Of a stretch of DNA of 64,000 nt, positions 30,838 through 39,349 are shown one piece after another. The stretch lies in assembly GCA_946478865.1 (NCBI GenBank), contig CAMLDO010000009.1, positions 17,714 to 81,713 on the forward strand, in the 5' to 3' direction. Positions within the stretch are counted from its first letter, which is position 1. Every line of letters begins with the position of its first letter. Source of the stretch: an uncultured Methylobacillus sp. (GTDB taxonomy: Bacteria > Pseudomonadota > Gammaproteobacteria > Burkholderiales > Methylophilaceae). A model generated the notes under the pieces. The model ran no database searches and was not told the DNA's origin. It saw nothing but the letters and a program-made list of their open reading frames with translations. The translations under genes and the position numbers were made by a program.

Positions 30838-31236
30838 TTACTTGCGCCAACATTCCGCAGGAGTTTTATCGTTGCTTTGATTAATTGTCATAGGATTGCA
30901 CGAAACACCATATTGTTTATCCAGAGCTTGTTTACCTTGAGGCGTAGCGGTAAGAGTATAAACATTGGGATTAGAAATACTACCGGCGATGACAAAGGTG
31001 TAATAGCTAGTATTAACAGCACCGACAGAAGCACTCGTAACCGCATATTTCGAGTTGTTAGCTCGCCACTTTTCTTCTTGCAATTGAATATCAAGCATTT
31101 CTGAAATTGCTTCCGATCGCCTGCTTTTACGCACGAAATCTTGATATCCAGGCAAAGCAATCATAGCCAAAATAGCTACGATCACAACCACTATCATTAA
31201 TTCGATCAGGGTAAACCCAAATTGATTTTTTTTCAT
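30838..31236 (-). CDS. pilE: Type IV pilin-like minor pilin (PilE-like)
   Basis: 132 residues with a short class III leader: MKKNQFG then the mature start [19 protein letters not shown], with the conserved Glu5. The C-terminus holds two cysteines (VSC...AEC) spaced as a D-region disulfide loop. It is transcribed away from the fimT-pilW-pilX-pilV operon, across a 137-base divergent gap. Size and position fit the PilE-type minor pilin of fimT-pil clusters; the major pilin is more likely the separate gene at 39405. AAGGAGG sits at a good distance. Confidence 0.85.
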   Translation of the reverse strand: MKKNQFGFTLIELMIVVVIVAILAMIALPGYQDFVRKSRRSEAISEMLDIQLQEEKWRANNSKYAVTSASVGAVNTSYYTFVIAGSISNPNVYTLTATPQGKQALDKQYGVSCNPMTINQSNDKTPAECWRK

Positions 31237-31254
31237 ATAGCCTCCTTCATATCA

Positions 31255-31282
31255 GTTATAACTATAAATATTCTGGTTTCAA
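31255..31282 (-). promoter_or_regulatory. Sigma-70-type promoter for the PilE-like gene
   Basis: On the minus strand, TTGAAA (31277-31282) is followed by a 16-base spacer and TATAAC (31255-31260), about 19 bases upstream of the start codon at 31236, with AAGGAGG between. Confidence 0.5.
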
Positions 31283-31346
31283 TCTGAATTTCGACAAACG
31301 GTTTTACCTCAGCGATAAGCGGTAAATTGATATAAAAGATAGAAAC

Positions 31347-31352
31347 TATAAT
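31347..31352 (+). promoter_or_regulatory. Possible -10 element for the fimT-pilW-pilX-pilV operon
   Basis: TATAAT 22 bases before the fimT start. The nearest -35-like box, TTGATA at 31327-31332, gives a 14-base spacer, shorter than ideal. Confidence 0.35.
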
Positions 31353-31373
31353 GCAACCAAGGGAAAAGCAATC

Positions 31374-31916
31374 ATGAATTTGGGACGCTATCACACTGGG
31401 GTTACGCTAATTGAACTAATGATAGTGATCGTTATTACAGCGATCTTGCTAGCATTAGCCGTACCTTCATTTCAAGATAGCCTGGACAAAAACCGTCTCA
31501 AGGCTGCTGCGGAAACTTTGAAAGGGGATCTGCAATTTGCCAAGTCCGAGGCTATCAAACGCAACCAAAACATCAGAGTTGATTTCAGTGTCAGCGGCAA
31601 TAGTTGGTGTTATGGAATAAAAGAAAATGCTGCTTGTGACTGTAATAACACAAATTCTGCAGCAGCTACCTTCTGTGAAATTGATGGCATCAAGAAAGTA
31701 GTCTTGGGAACAGAATACAGCGGTGTCACCATAGTTAATGCAACGCCACCAGACTTCTACTCCTTCGATCGTGTGCGCGGAACTACAAATGCCGGCAATG
31801 TTACTCTTCGCTCTGCCAGACAAAAGGAATTACAAATAGTCATCAGCAATTTGGGGCGAATTCGCACCTGCTCCCCGGTCAATGAAAAAAATGTTCCCGG
31901 ATACCCATCATGCTGA
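31374..31916 (+). CDS. fimT: FimT/GspH family pseudopilin
   Basis: Minor pilin of the GspH/FimT class, 180 residues. The leader MNLGRYHTG ends in the prepilin-peptidase glycine, followed by [21 protein letters not shown], so residue +1 is V rather than the usual F; Glu5 is present. The FimT-type signature SFQDSLDKNRLKAAAETL and LKGDLQFAKSEAIKRNQ follow. FimT has been tied to DNA binding in natural transformation in some species. First gene of the minor-pilin operon; its stop overlaps pilW by 7 bases. Confidence 0.87.
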   Translation: MNLGRYHTGVTLIELMIVIVITAILLALAVPSFQDSLDKNRLKAAAETLKGDLQFAKSEAIKRNQNIRVDFSVSGNSWCYGIKENAACDCNNTNSAAATFCEIDGIKKVVLGTEYSGVTIVNATPPDFYSFDRVRGTTNAGNVTLRSARQKELQIVISNLGRIRTCSPVNEKNVPGYPSC

Positions 31917-32818
31917 AACCAACCATCAAATCTCAATCCGGCCTAACGTTGATTGAACTGATGATTTCAATCGCGCTTGGATTATTAGTGCTTACAGCAC
32001 TGGTATACATGCTTTCGGCCACGTTGCGTACCAATACCTCCACGATTCGAACCACGCATCTCAACCAAGAATTGCGGGCCATCATGGACTTGATGACGCG
32101 CGACCTGAAACGCTCAGGAAGCATGGGGCATGCCGAAGAAGGCATAGGTTTCGCGCATTCTCACTGCTTAACCGTAACAGGAACTACAGTAACGGCACAA
32201 CCTTTGCCATGCGGTTCAGGAGCACCTAATGCAGCTTTTGATAGTTGGGTCAGTGCTGGCAGCGTCATTCGCTATCAGCGAAAAGCTCTGCAGGCTAATG
32301 GCTCCATTCTGGTCACAACCTATGACGCTACCGTGTCTGCCAACAATACCTCCTCGCTTACCTTGACCGCCAATCCGTTTCCCAGCGAATCGTTAGGGGC
32401 GGGGGGGTGGGCCTGGGCCAACCCGTTCTCGTCCTCGACTATTCAGACCACAACAAATCCCACATCCATCACTTATTCTTACGACACAATTCAAAGTGGG
32501 GACACAGAACCTAATGGCATACTGAATTGTAACGAGTTGTTCGGATTCCGCTACGATGCAACTAACAAAGCGATAGAAAGTGTTATCGGTGAGTCTGTAG
32601 GTGGTGCTTGCACCCGCTCCTCTTGGCAAGACCTTTCCGATCCTGACAGCATCCAAATTGACGCCTTCACTGTTACCGCTGGTCCTCTGATCGGTGGCGT
32701 GCTATCTACTGCCATCCGGGAATACACAATCACTCTCACTGGGCACCTCAAAAGCGATTCAACTGTACAGCGCAGCATTCAAGAAGTCGTTCGGGTTCGT
32801 AACGACCCGGTTTTATGA
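31910..32818 (+). CDS. pilW: Minor pilin PilW-like protein
   Basis: 302 residues with prepilin leader ending SQSG and mature start LTLIELMISIALGLLVLTALVY. The N-terminal helix continues into the PilW pattern LNQELRAIMDLMTRDLKRSG. The middle contains a Gly/Trp segment (GAGGWAWAN, about 163-171) encoded over an unusual run of seven G residues at 32401-32407. Expected to sit in the tip or priming complex with the neighbouring minor pilins. It overlaps fimT and pilX. Confidence 0.88.
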   Translation: MLKPTIKSQSGLTLIELMISIALGLLVLTALVYMLSATLRTNTSTIRTTHLNQELRAIMDLMTRDLKRSGSMGHAEEGIGFAHSHCLTVTGTTVTAQPLPCGSGAPNAAFDSWVSAGSVIRYQRKALQANGSILVTTYDATVSANNTSSLTLTANPFPSESLGAGGWAWANPFSSSTIQTTTNPTSITYSYDTIQSGDTEPNGILNCNELFGFRYDATNKAIESVIGESVGGACTRSSWQDLSDPDSIQIDAFTVTAGPLIGGVLSTAIREYTITLTGHLKSDSTVQRSIQEVVRVRNDPVL

Positions 32819-34551
32819 TTCACACGCCGGAGAAGAACATGCAATTACTCAAACCTGCCCTTCATCGTCTGGCGTCTCAGCGCGGGGTAGCCACGCTGCC
32901 TATCTCCCTGATCATCCTCGTACTGATGACCATCGTCACTTTATATGCCGCGCGAGTAGGCATACTTGAAACGCGCACCTCTGCCAACAAGCAGCGCGCC
33001 GAGCAAGCTTTTTCCGCAGCCGAACTTGCTGCTGAACAGGGTGTAGCCTTCATTCAGTTTAATGAAGAAAGGATTTTTTCGACTGCTGCAGCCACGGGAG
33101 GCTGGTCCAGTGTGAATATGACGCCCAGCACTAGTGCAGTGAAGTGGGTTACCTGTCCTGCAAGCTCAAACAGCGTCTTTAATGGTTTCGATACAGAGTA
33201 CATCCCTCCATGCGCGTTCATTTCAACTGCCGCTGAACGTGAGCGCTGGATAGTAGTGCTTAATGCGCCGACCCTCTCCTTGAGCGAAACTTGTGCAGAT
33301 ATCAGAGTTAACGGCACCGCCGATGATGCCCATAAGTATCCCGACGGACGTTGCGACGATGGATCCGGCTTCTCGCAAGCCGCGGGCAAGGATGCCAAGA
33401 TGCACTTTATGACCAAGTGTCGCGACCTTAACGCGGACGGGAACTGCGACAATCTGCAACCCTACGACTATCCGGTTATTACCATAATTGCTGCAGCAAA
33501 GTCTGCAGACGGCACCGGCGTTTCACGTATTGAGCAATCGGTACAGTTTTATGATGCCTTCCCCGGCGATACTAACACTCCGGCGCCACTCATGGCCGCT
33601 GGCTTGGCTAGCACGGGCGGTAATTTCAATATTGTGGTCAATCCTGATGCAGATACAAAAAGTGCTTATGAACAGCCCTTAGCCTTATGGACAGGCGGCA
33701 ACGTAACCATTTCCAGCAATGCGCCTGCCACCTGTTACCTCGGCGATGTGGGTATCAACGGTTTCTTGGGTGATGCAAATCCTACAAGTGGAAAATCTAC
33801 TGAAACTGGCAGCTACTACGCCATTGACGATTCGACTCATTTGCCGACCTCGACTCAGAAAACGGTAATCGTATGCCGGTCGTGCAACTGCCCCACCGCT
33901 TCTACAGCTGCCCACGACTCCACTAGTGGCGCGATTACTATTCAAGAATCATGGCCTACAGAAGCAGACATTCTCGATGTGGACCATCAAGGAGCCGATA
34001 ATGGGCATGTCAATAAGTGGAAAGACACTGCCTTTCCTACAGACTTATTCTTATTCATCTTTGGCGTCCCAGCATCCAACTATCAACTTGTAAAGGAGAA
34101 TTCGCAAATTCTTACCTGTGCCGAATTGGTAGCCCTTGGCACACATGCCAGCACTCGGGCAAGTACTGGCCTCAACGGCGTGTATTGGGTAGAGGGTAAC
34201 TGCACCATTAATGGCGGAACAGACATTGGATGGTTCGGTCCGACCAGCAACACTGCAGGGACTGCTGGTTACACAGACGGCCCTGCCATTGTGGTCATTG
34301 AAGGTAATCTCAAGGTTACCGGCACATCCCAACTCATTGGAATTTTCTACGCTTTCAGTGCAACCAACGCGCAACTGGAGGTGGATTTGACTGGCGGCCC
34401 AACATTCTATGGGGCGCTCCTTTCCAATACTACGCTCGACTTAAAAGGCACTTATAGAGCACGCTATGAAAAGGTGGTCTTTGACAACCTGAGCGCCGGG
34501 GGAACTGCTCGTGGCTATGCAAGAGTGCCAGGCACTTGGAAAGACTATTGA
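32815..34551 (+). CDS. pilX: Large PilX-like minor pilin
   Basis: 578 residues, far larger than a standard PilX of about 150-200. The N-terminus carries QRGVATLPISLIILVLMTI (about 22-40), a PilX_N-type hydrophobic helix, then TRTSANKQRAEQAFSAAELA. There is no Glu5-type glutamate, as is common for GspK/PilX. The C-terminal part (about 480-578, with IVVIEGNLKVTGTSQLIGIF and GGPTFYGALLSNTTL) is seen in large PilX proteins. Several cysteine pairs (CRSCNCP, CRDLNADGNC) suggest disulfides. Start overlaps pilW (ATGA); an internal ATG at 32839 is an alternative. Confidence 0.78.
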   Translation: MIHTPEKNMQLLKPALHRLASQRGVATLPISLIILVLMTIVTLYAARVGILETRTSANKQRAEQAFSAAELAAEQGVAFIQFNEERIFSTAAATGGWSSVNMTPSTSAVKWVTCPASSNSVFNGFDTEYIPPCAFISTAAERERWIVVLNAPTLSLSETCADIRVNGTADDAHKYPDGRCDDGSGFSQAAGKDAKMHFMTKCRDLNADGNCDNLQPYDYPVITIIAAAKSADGTGVSRIEQSVQFYDAFPGDTNTPAPLMAAGLASTGGNFNIVVNPDADTKSAYEQPLALWTGGNVTISSNAPATCYLGDVGINGFLGDANPTSGKSTETGSYYAIDDSTHLPTSTQKTVIVCRSCNCPTASTAAHDSTSGAITIQESWPTEADILDVDHQGADNGHVNKWKDTAFPTDLFLFIFGVPASNYQLVKENSQILTCAELVALGTHASTRASTGLNGVYWVEGNCTINGGTDIGWFGPTSNTAGTAGYTDGPAIVVIEGNLKVTGTSQLIGIFYAFSATNAQLEVDLTGGPTFYGALLSNTTLDLKGTYRARYEKVVFDNLSAGGTARGYARVPGTWKDY

Positions 34552-34565
34552 TACGGGGTATAGCC

Positions 34566-36965
34566 ATGCATAAATTTACCGCTCCCATACGCCAACGAGG
34601 TTTAGGCATCCTCGAGGTACTGATCGCAGTGGCAGTACTATCGATCGCTTTGCTCTCTCTGGGCGGGCTACATACCTTGATTATCAAGAGCAGTAGCCAA
34701 GCCAAATCCCGTGGAATTGCAACAACACTGGCCCAGCAGAAACTAGATCAACTGCGAGCCTATGGCCTTTCTACTGACAGTGCCTTTGCTTTCCGAAGCA
34801 TTTGCAATGCAGACACCATGACTGCAAATGCTACTAACTATAACGGGACCAACTTCGACAACAGCATTCCCGCAAGTGTCAGTGGCAATATGTCCTTTAA
34901 TCGCTCCTGGAATGTATATGGTTTCAACTTCACCGGGAACAATGCAGCCCCCACATATGATAGTGGAGCAACATGCCCCCCTGCCGCTGCCAGCACCCAA
35001 CCGCCGGATCTGAAACTGGTGGCCATGAGCGTCAACTGGACTGACGAGAATGGTGAACCACAAAGCATGCTGCTGCAATCGGCCATTTCCAACATGATGG
35101 CCAGTGCGGGGCTATCTACTATCAATGCCGCTTGTGACGATTGTGCGCCAAAGTTTGAGTTAAACCCCGCTTACACAAGCCTGGACGACGATATCAAGCA
35201 CAACCTGGGATCTGAACTTAAACGAACAAGTCAGCCCGACCCGGACACCAATCGCGGCAACAATGATACGACATCCAATACTGTAACCAGCTTCAGAGAA
35301 GAGGTTTATAACCAGCAGAACCAGCTGGTCGGCCAGACAACTTTCGTCACGGTCAACTGCTACTGCAAACAGGCTGCGGCCTCAACTACTGATCCGGGTT
35401 TGGAACCGTCCATTCTCGACAGCGATATTCGCCACTTTGTTGTCGGTGAAGCCAATACCAGCAAGCGCAGAGGTACTCTCGACACCACTTCTTCTGATGG
35501 CCTGCAGGATCAGCCCAAGATATGCAACATCTGCTGCCGCGATCATCATGATGACACGGATGCTACAGAGAAATACGACCCGTTCAAGCCAGCATCTGAC
35601 TATGGAAACAGCTCAATCAGGGACGACCATAACCATTACAACTGGGAAATCGCGCCTCCATCGGATGTCAATAATGCAACGAATGACCGTTATGCCGAGG
35701 CTTGCCGCATGTCATGGATCGGAGGGCAGTTACGGGTCTTGCAGGACTGGAGACTGGAAAATCTGATCATCCTGGAACCAAATTATTTCAGCATTAACAC
35801 CAATATCACCAAATATACGGACTTTGTAGCAGCCTTTGTAACCGAATTCGTCAAAGCAATCGATTCCAACTACCCTGGTACCATGCCGCGCCGCGACGCC
35901 ATCCTGGCTACTACGAGCGTAGCAGACAAAAAAGCTCTACTGCCAAGTTCCTATACGACAGCCACGACTTCGACTGCGACAACTAACCAACTCATGGCGC
36001 GTGGTATTTATATCGATTATATGAGCATTGACCTGATCAATACCTTGAAGTGCAAGATCAGCCTGTCAAGTACGCTGCTTCCAGGCGGCGTAACTGGCGG
36101 AGCTAATCCGCAATGCAGCACCTATGGAATTACCCAAACAGGCAGTTATCTGCATCTCATTCCGTTCCACGATGTTAATCTAACGAAGCTAGCAAAATGG
36201 ACCAGCAGTAATGGTTCAAATATTACCGTAACTAGTGACTCCCTACTCAACAACACTGAAGATACCTTCTCGCGCGGCAAGCTGAGCGGAGTAGCGTTGA
36301 ATACGCGCGCCTGTATCACCGCCAAGATCAACACGAGCAATACTGGATTAACAGTAACCGATGCCATTGATCCTGAGGATTATTCCTCCTCACTTACAAG
36401 CCCAACCCTACAAGTAAATCCAGCAGAATATAAGTTCCCTGTAACCTACGGCAGTTCTGCGGCAACTGATCCTTGCATCACACCGCCGAGCACCCGCATT
36501 AGTGGCACGATTACGGCCGGAGCAGGAACAGGTCTGTCTTCTGGCGATGTTTACATTACGGTAGAAAACGTAAGCTCTGGTCAGAAATGCACGCTAACTG
36601 GACAGGGTGGCAGCTATGACACCGCCACAGCGTGTTCAACCGAACTACAAGATGCTACCGACATTAAACTGCATATCTGGCATTACACTCACAGAACTAC
36701 GGGCGGAAGCGGCGCCACTTATCTAAATTGCGTGCTTAGTAATTCGGTTGTTGCGGATCCGACTACGGTCACGCCCAACTTCACTTACGGGCTTGACGAT
36801 GACTACTCTTGTAGTGGAGGTAGTTGTGGTAGTGCCGATTACATCAACTTCACATCGGAGTACACTACCGTAAGATTCTCGGGACTTACGCCCGGAGGTA
36901 TGACAACATTCAACTTCACTATTAATACAGATGATTCGAATGCTTGTACAACAAGTGATCCGTAA
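34566..36965 (+). CDS. pilV: Very large PilV-like minor pilin / candidate tip adhesin
   Basis: 799 residues from the ATG at 34566 (MHKFTAPIRQRGLGILEV), four to five times a normal PilV. The class III leader ends RQRG, then LGILEVLIAVAVLSIALL with Glu5. A PilV-like stretch lies at about 30-190. The rest is unlike ordinary pilins: a Cys/His/Asp cluster CNICCRDHHDDTD near residue 320, a long mixed region, and a C-terminal beta-rich module (about 645-799) starting RISGTITAGAGTGLSSGDVY with paired cysteines. This layout suggests an extended tip or adhesion protein. The cluster has no PilY1. A perfect-stem terminator follows. Confidence 0.75.
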   Translation: MHKFTAPIRQRGLGILEVLIAVAVLSIALLSLGGLHTLIIKSSSQAKSRGIATTLAQQKLDQLRAYGLSTDSAFAFRSICNADTMTANATNYNGTNFDNSIPASVSGNMSFNRSWNVYGFNFTGNNAAPTYDSGATCPPAAASTQPPDLKLVAMSVNWTDENGEPQSMLLQSAISNMMASAGLSTINAACDDCAPKFELNPAYTSLDDDIKHNLGSELKRTSQPDPDTNRGNNDTTSNTVTSFREEVYNQQNQLVGQTTFVTVNCYCKQAAASTTDPGLEPSILDSDIRHFVVGEANTSKRRGTLDTTSSDGLQDQPKICNICCRDHHDDTDATEKYDPFKPASDYGNSSIRDDHNHYNWEIAPPSDVNNATNDRYAEACRMSWIGGQLRVLQDWRLENLIILEPNYFSINTNITKYTDFVAAFVTEFVKAIDSNYPGTMPRRDAILATTSVADKKALLPSSYTTATTSTATTNQLMARGIYIDYMSIDLINTLKCKISLSSTLLPGGVTGGANPQCSTYGITQTGSYLHLIPFHDVNLTKLAKWTSSNGSNITVTSDSLLNNTEDTFSRGKLSGVALNTRACITAKINTSNTGLTVTDAIDPEDYSSSLTSPTLQVNPAEYKFPVTYGSSAATDPCITPPSTRISGTITAGAGTGLSSGDVYITVENVSSGQKCTLTGQGGSYDTATACSTELQDATDIKLHIWHYTHRTTGGSGATYLNCVLSNSVVADPTTVTPNFTYGLDDDYSCSGGSCGSADYINFTSEYTTVRFSGLTPGGMTTFNFTINTDDSNACTTSDP

Positions 36966-36982
36966 CAATTTGAAAGATCAAT

Positions 36983-37014
36983 AAATAAACACCCGCCTCG
37001 GCGGGTGTTTATTT
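36983..37014 (+). terminator. Intrinsic terminator after the minor-pilin operon
   Basis: A 15-bp perfect inverted repeat AAATAAACACCCGCC/GGCGGGTGTTTATTT around TC, ending in a T-run. It closes fimT-pilW-pilX-pilV. Confidence 0.88.
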
Positions 37015-37124
37015 TTGAACTTCGGATTGATCAGCCACCTTATTAAGTATGTAAGTTCACGGTCAACTCTTCTCTACATCTCTGCGTTGAATAAATTACT
37101 TATCTATTTACATTTAATTTATTA

Positions 37125-38081
37125 GTGAAATTTCGAATCTATCTGATAGTTTTTTTGTGCACATTGGCCGCTCCCGTTTTAGGAGCGCCGACTTTCGCCT
37201 ATATCACCAATCAAGGTAGCAATACAGTCTCAGTACTTGATTTGGCATCCAATAAGGTCATTGCCCAAATTCCGGCAGGTACAAAACCTGTTGGAGTCAG
37301 TACTTCGCCAACAGCTAAACGCGCATTCATCACAAATGTGGACAGCGGAAGTATCAGCGTTATCGACACTGAAGCAAACAAGGTACTCAAGCAAATTCCC
37401 GCTGGCGCTAGCCCAGTTGGCATCATCACCAAAGCCGATGGATCAACGCTCTTTGTCGCAGACTGGTTCAGCAACCGCATTCTGGTGCTCGATGTGACTT
37501 CCGGACGGCAACTGCGAGAAATCGAAATCAGCAAAGCACCAGCCGGCCTGATGCTCTCTAAAGATGAAAAAATTCTTTATGTCGCAAATCGCGATAGCAA
37601 CGATGTAGCGTTTATCAATGTATCCACAGGCATGACACTTGGTCGCACCCCGGTTGGCACTCATCCGTTTGGTCTGGCCCTCTCCCCGGATGGCGCCCGA
37701 CTCTATTCGGTCAATGTTTGGTCAAATAATGTTTCTGTCATCGACACGAAAAGCCAAAAAGTGATCGCATCAATACCGGTAGGCGATCACCCTTACTGCG
37801 CCACACTAAATCCGGCTGGCAATCGGTTATATGTGAGCAACACACAAGGGGATAGCCTGTCCGTGATCGACACACAGTCATTTAAAACCATTGCCACAGT
37901 TGACGTAGGAGCCACGCCTGAAGGCGTTGGATTTTCTGCGACCATGAACCGCATATACGTGGCTAGCTGGATGGAAAATGAAGTAACCGTCATCGACGCG
38001 GCCACAAACAAGGTTATCGCTCACATCCCCACCGGCAAGGAAAGCCGAGCCTTCGGCCAATTTATTCTCGAAAATCGGTAA
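37125..38081 (+). CDS. Secreted YVTN-family beta-propeller protein
   Basis: 318 residues: a signal peptide (MKFRIYLIVFLCTLAAPVLG, cleavage before APTF) and about seven repeats of roughly 42 residues with the pattern A-Y-I-T-N-x-x-S-x-T-V-S-V-L-D-x-x-x-x-K-V-x-x-x-I-P-x-G, giving a seven-bladed propeller. Likely periplasmic or surface exposed; ligand unknown. Start is a GTG at 37125 without a clear ribosome site. It is followed at 59 bases by two secreted SRPBCC genes and may form a unit with them. Confidence 0.85.
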   Translation: MKFRIYLIVFLCTLAAPVLGAPTFAYITNQGSNTVSVLDLASNKVIAQIPAGTKPVGVSTSPTAKRAFITNVDSGSISVIDTEANKVLKQIPAGASPVGIITKADGSTLFVADWFSNRILVLDVTSGRQLREIEISKAPAGLMLSKDEKILYVANRDSNDVAFINVSTGMTLGRTPVGTHPFGLALSPDGARLYSVNVWSNNVSVIDTKSQKVIASIPVGDHPYCATLNPAGNRLYVSNTQGDSLSVIDTQSFKTIATVDVGATPEGVGFSATMNRIYVASWMENEVTVIDAATNKVIAHIPTGKESRAFGQFILENR

Positions 38082-38140
38082 GCCAAAGTCAGACATAAAA
38101 CGTTACAATTTTAGATTCACTCGAAAGAAGGAGCTTTTGC

Positions 38141-38665
38141 ATGAAAAAGTTGTTTGCTGTTCTCCTCGCGTCTCTTCTGCCTTTCGCTGCCTCTGCGCAC
38201 GGACCGAGCCCGCAGAAGGTGGTTGAAACCGTAACGATCAAAGCACCGCCGGCCAAAGTTTGGGCACTGGTAGGCGATTTCAATGGCATGACCAAGTGGC
38301 ATCCTGCTATCAAGGCTAGCAAGGTCGAAAAAAAAGGCGCCGACACTTTCCGCACGTTGACTCTCAAGGATGGGGGCACGATCTACGAACGTCTTAAGGA
38401 CAAAAACGACACCGACATGCGTCTCAAGTATGAAATCGTCGAGGGGGTGCTGCCGGTCAGCGACTATTACGCGACTATCACCGTCAAGCCCGGCGCTAAT
38501 GCCAATGAATCGACAGTGGAATGGATGGCCCGCTTTTACCGCAAGTACAAGCTGAACCCGCCCATTCCCGCCGGTCAGGATGACGAGTCCGCTATCAAGG
38601 CGGTCAATGGGGTATTCAAACCCGGTCTCGCCAATCTGAAAAAAGTCGCAGAAAGCGGCAAGTAA
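38141..38665 (+). CDS. Secreted SRPBCC (MxaD-like) protein, copy 1
   Basis: 174 residues with a signal peptide (MKKLFAVLLASLLPFAASA, cleavage before HGPSP) and one START/Bet v 1-like SRPBCC domain: VETVTIKAPPAKVWALVGDF, KWHPAI and the C-terminal helix AVNGVFKPGLANLKKVAES. MxaD of methanol-oxidising bacteria is the best known secreted relative; the function here is not known. About two-thirds identical by eye to the next gene, so a tandem duplication. An A8 run at 38338-38345 is inside the gene. Confidence 0.87.
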   Translation: MKKLFAVLLASLLPFAASAHGPSPQKVVETVTIKAPPAKVWALVGDFNGMTKWHPAIKASKVEKKGADTFRTLTLKDGGTIYERLKDKNDTDMRLKYEIVEGVLPVSDYYATITVKPGANANESTVEWMARFYRKYKLNPPIPAGQDDESAIKAVNGVFKPGLANLKKVAESGK

Positions 38666-38690
38666 TTTTGTTTAAACCAGGAGAAACTGC

Positions 38691-39209
38691 ATGAAAAAAA
38701 CCCTCGTACTTCTTGCCGCCCTGCTGCTGCCTTTCGCTGCCGCCGCTCACGGCCCCTCCCCGCTCAAGTCCGTCGAAACCGTGACCATCAAGGCTCCGGC
38801 TGCAAAGGTGTGGGCACTGGTCAGCGATTTCGGCGCAATGGAAAAGTGGCACCCGGCCGTTAAATCCACCAAGACGGAAGAAAAAGATGGCTCCACTTTC
38901 CGCACCCTGACTCTGCAAGATGGCGGCACGATTCTGGAGCGCCTGAAGGACAAGAACGATGCCGACATGCAGCTCAAGTATGAAATTGTCGAAGGCGTGA
39001 TTCCTGTCAGCAGCTATAACTCCAAGATCACCGTCAAGGACAACGGCAACGGCGAGACGACAGTGGAATGGTTCGGCCGCTACTATCGCAAGTATGTTCT
39101 GAACCCGCCGATCCCCGCAGGCGAGGATGACGAGTCCGCTGCTAAGGCTGTGAATGGTATTTATCAGTCCGGCTTGGCAAATCTGAAGAAAGTTGCCGAA
39201 GGCAATTAA
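38691..39209 (+). CDS. Secreted SRPBCC (MxaD-like) protein, copy 2
   Basis: 172 residues, paralogue of the gene immediately upstream: signal peptide MKKTLVLLAALLLPFAAAA before HGPSP, then VETVTIKAPAAKVWALVSDF, EKWHPAVK and NPPIPAGEDDESAAKAVNG. The pair starts 25 bases after copy 1 behind a CAGGAGA ribosome site. G+C is closer to the core genome than in the pilin genes. A long hairpin follows its stop. Confidence 0.87.
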   Translation: MKKTLVLLAALLLPFAAAAHGPSPLKSVETVTIKAPAAKVWALVSDFGAMEKWHPAVKSTKTEEKDGSTFRTLTLQDGGTILERLKDKNDADMQLKYEIVEGVIPVSSYNSKITVKDNGNGETTVEWFGRYYRKYVLNPPIPAGEDDESAAKAVNGIYQSGLANLKKVAEGN

Positions 39210-39217
39210 TGGCACTC

Positions 39218-39260
39218 TTGCAGCTCTCGTGTGACAAAGATTGTCACTCGAGAGCTGCAA
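39218..39260 (+). terminator. Long hairpin after the SRPBCC pair (no U-tract)
   Basis: A 12-bp stem TTGCAGCTCTCG/CGAGAGCTGCAA, one T-T mismatch, then GTGACA/TGTCAC, with a 5-base loop: 19 positions. It lies 9 bases after the second SRPBCC stop. The sequence after it is A-rich on the plus strand, so it is not a classic intrinsic terminator; it may stabilise the 3' end of the mRNA or act with Rho. Confidence 0.5.
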
Positions 39261-39318
39261 TGAAAAAATACATCAATAATAACTATAATTATCAATATGT
39301 TATAATAAAACAATAATG

Positions 39319-39334
39319 TGGCATCCATATTGCT
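39319..39334 (+). promoter_or_regulatory. Sigma-54 (RpoN) promoter for pilA
   Basis: TGGCAT-N5-TTGCT with the GG and GC dinucleotides exactly 12 bases apart, matching the -24/-12 consensus. It lies 71 bases before the pilA start, in an A+T-rich tract (39270-39318) suited to IHF or activator binding. PilR-dependent sigma-54 promoters for pilA are known in Pseudomonas and others; a pilSR pair is not in this window. Confidence 0.75.
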
Positions 39335-39349
39335 ACTACGTATTTGTTC

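Noticed and set aside
30838..31236. The PilE-like gene as the major pilin
   Set aside because: The gene at 39405 has a sigma-54 promoter, stronger ribosome site, terminator and downstream glycosylation genes; this one sits by the minor-pilin operon.
38338..38345. A8 run in the first SRPBCC gene as a phase-variation site
   Set aside because: The run encodes Lys codons in a Lys-rich segment and A runs of this size are common; weaker than the G tracts.
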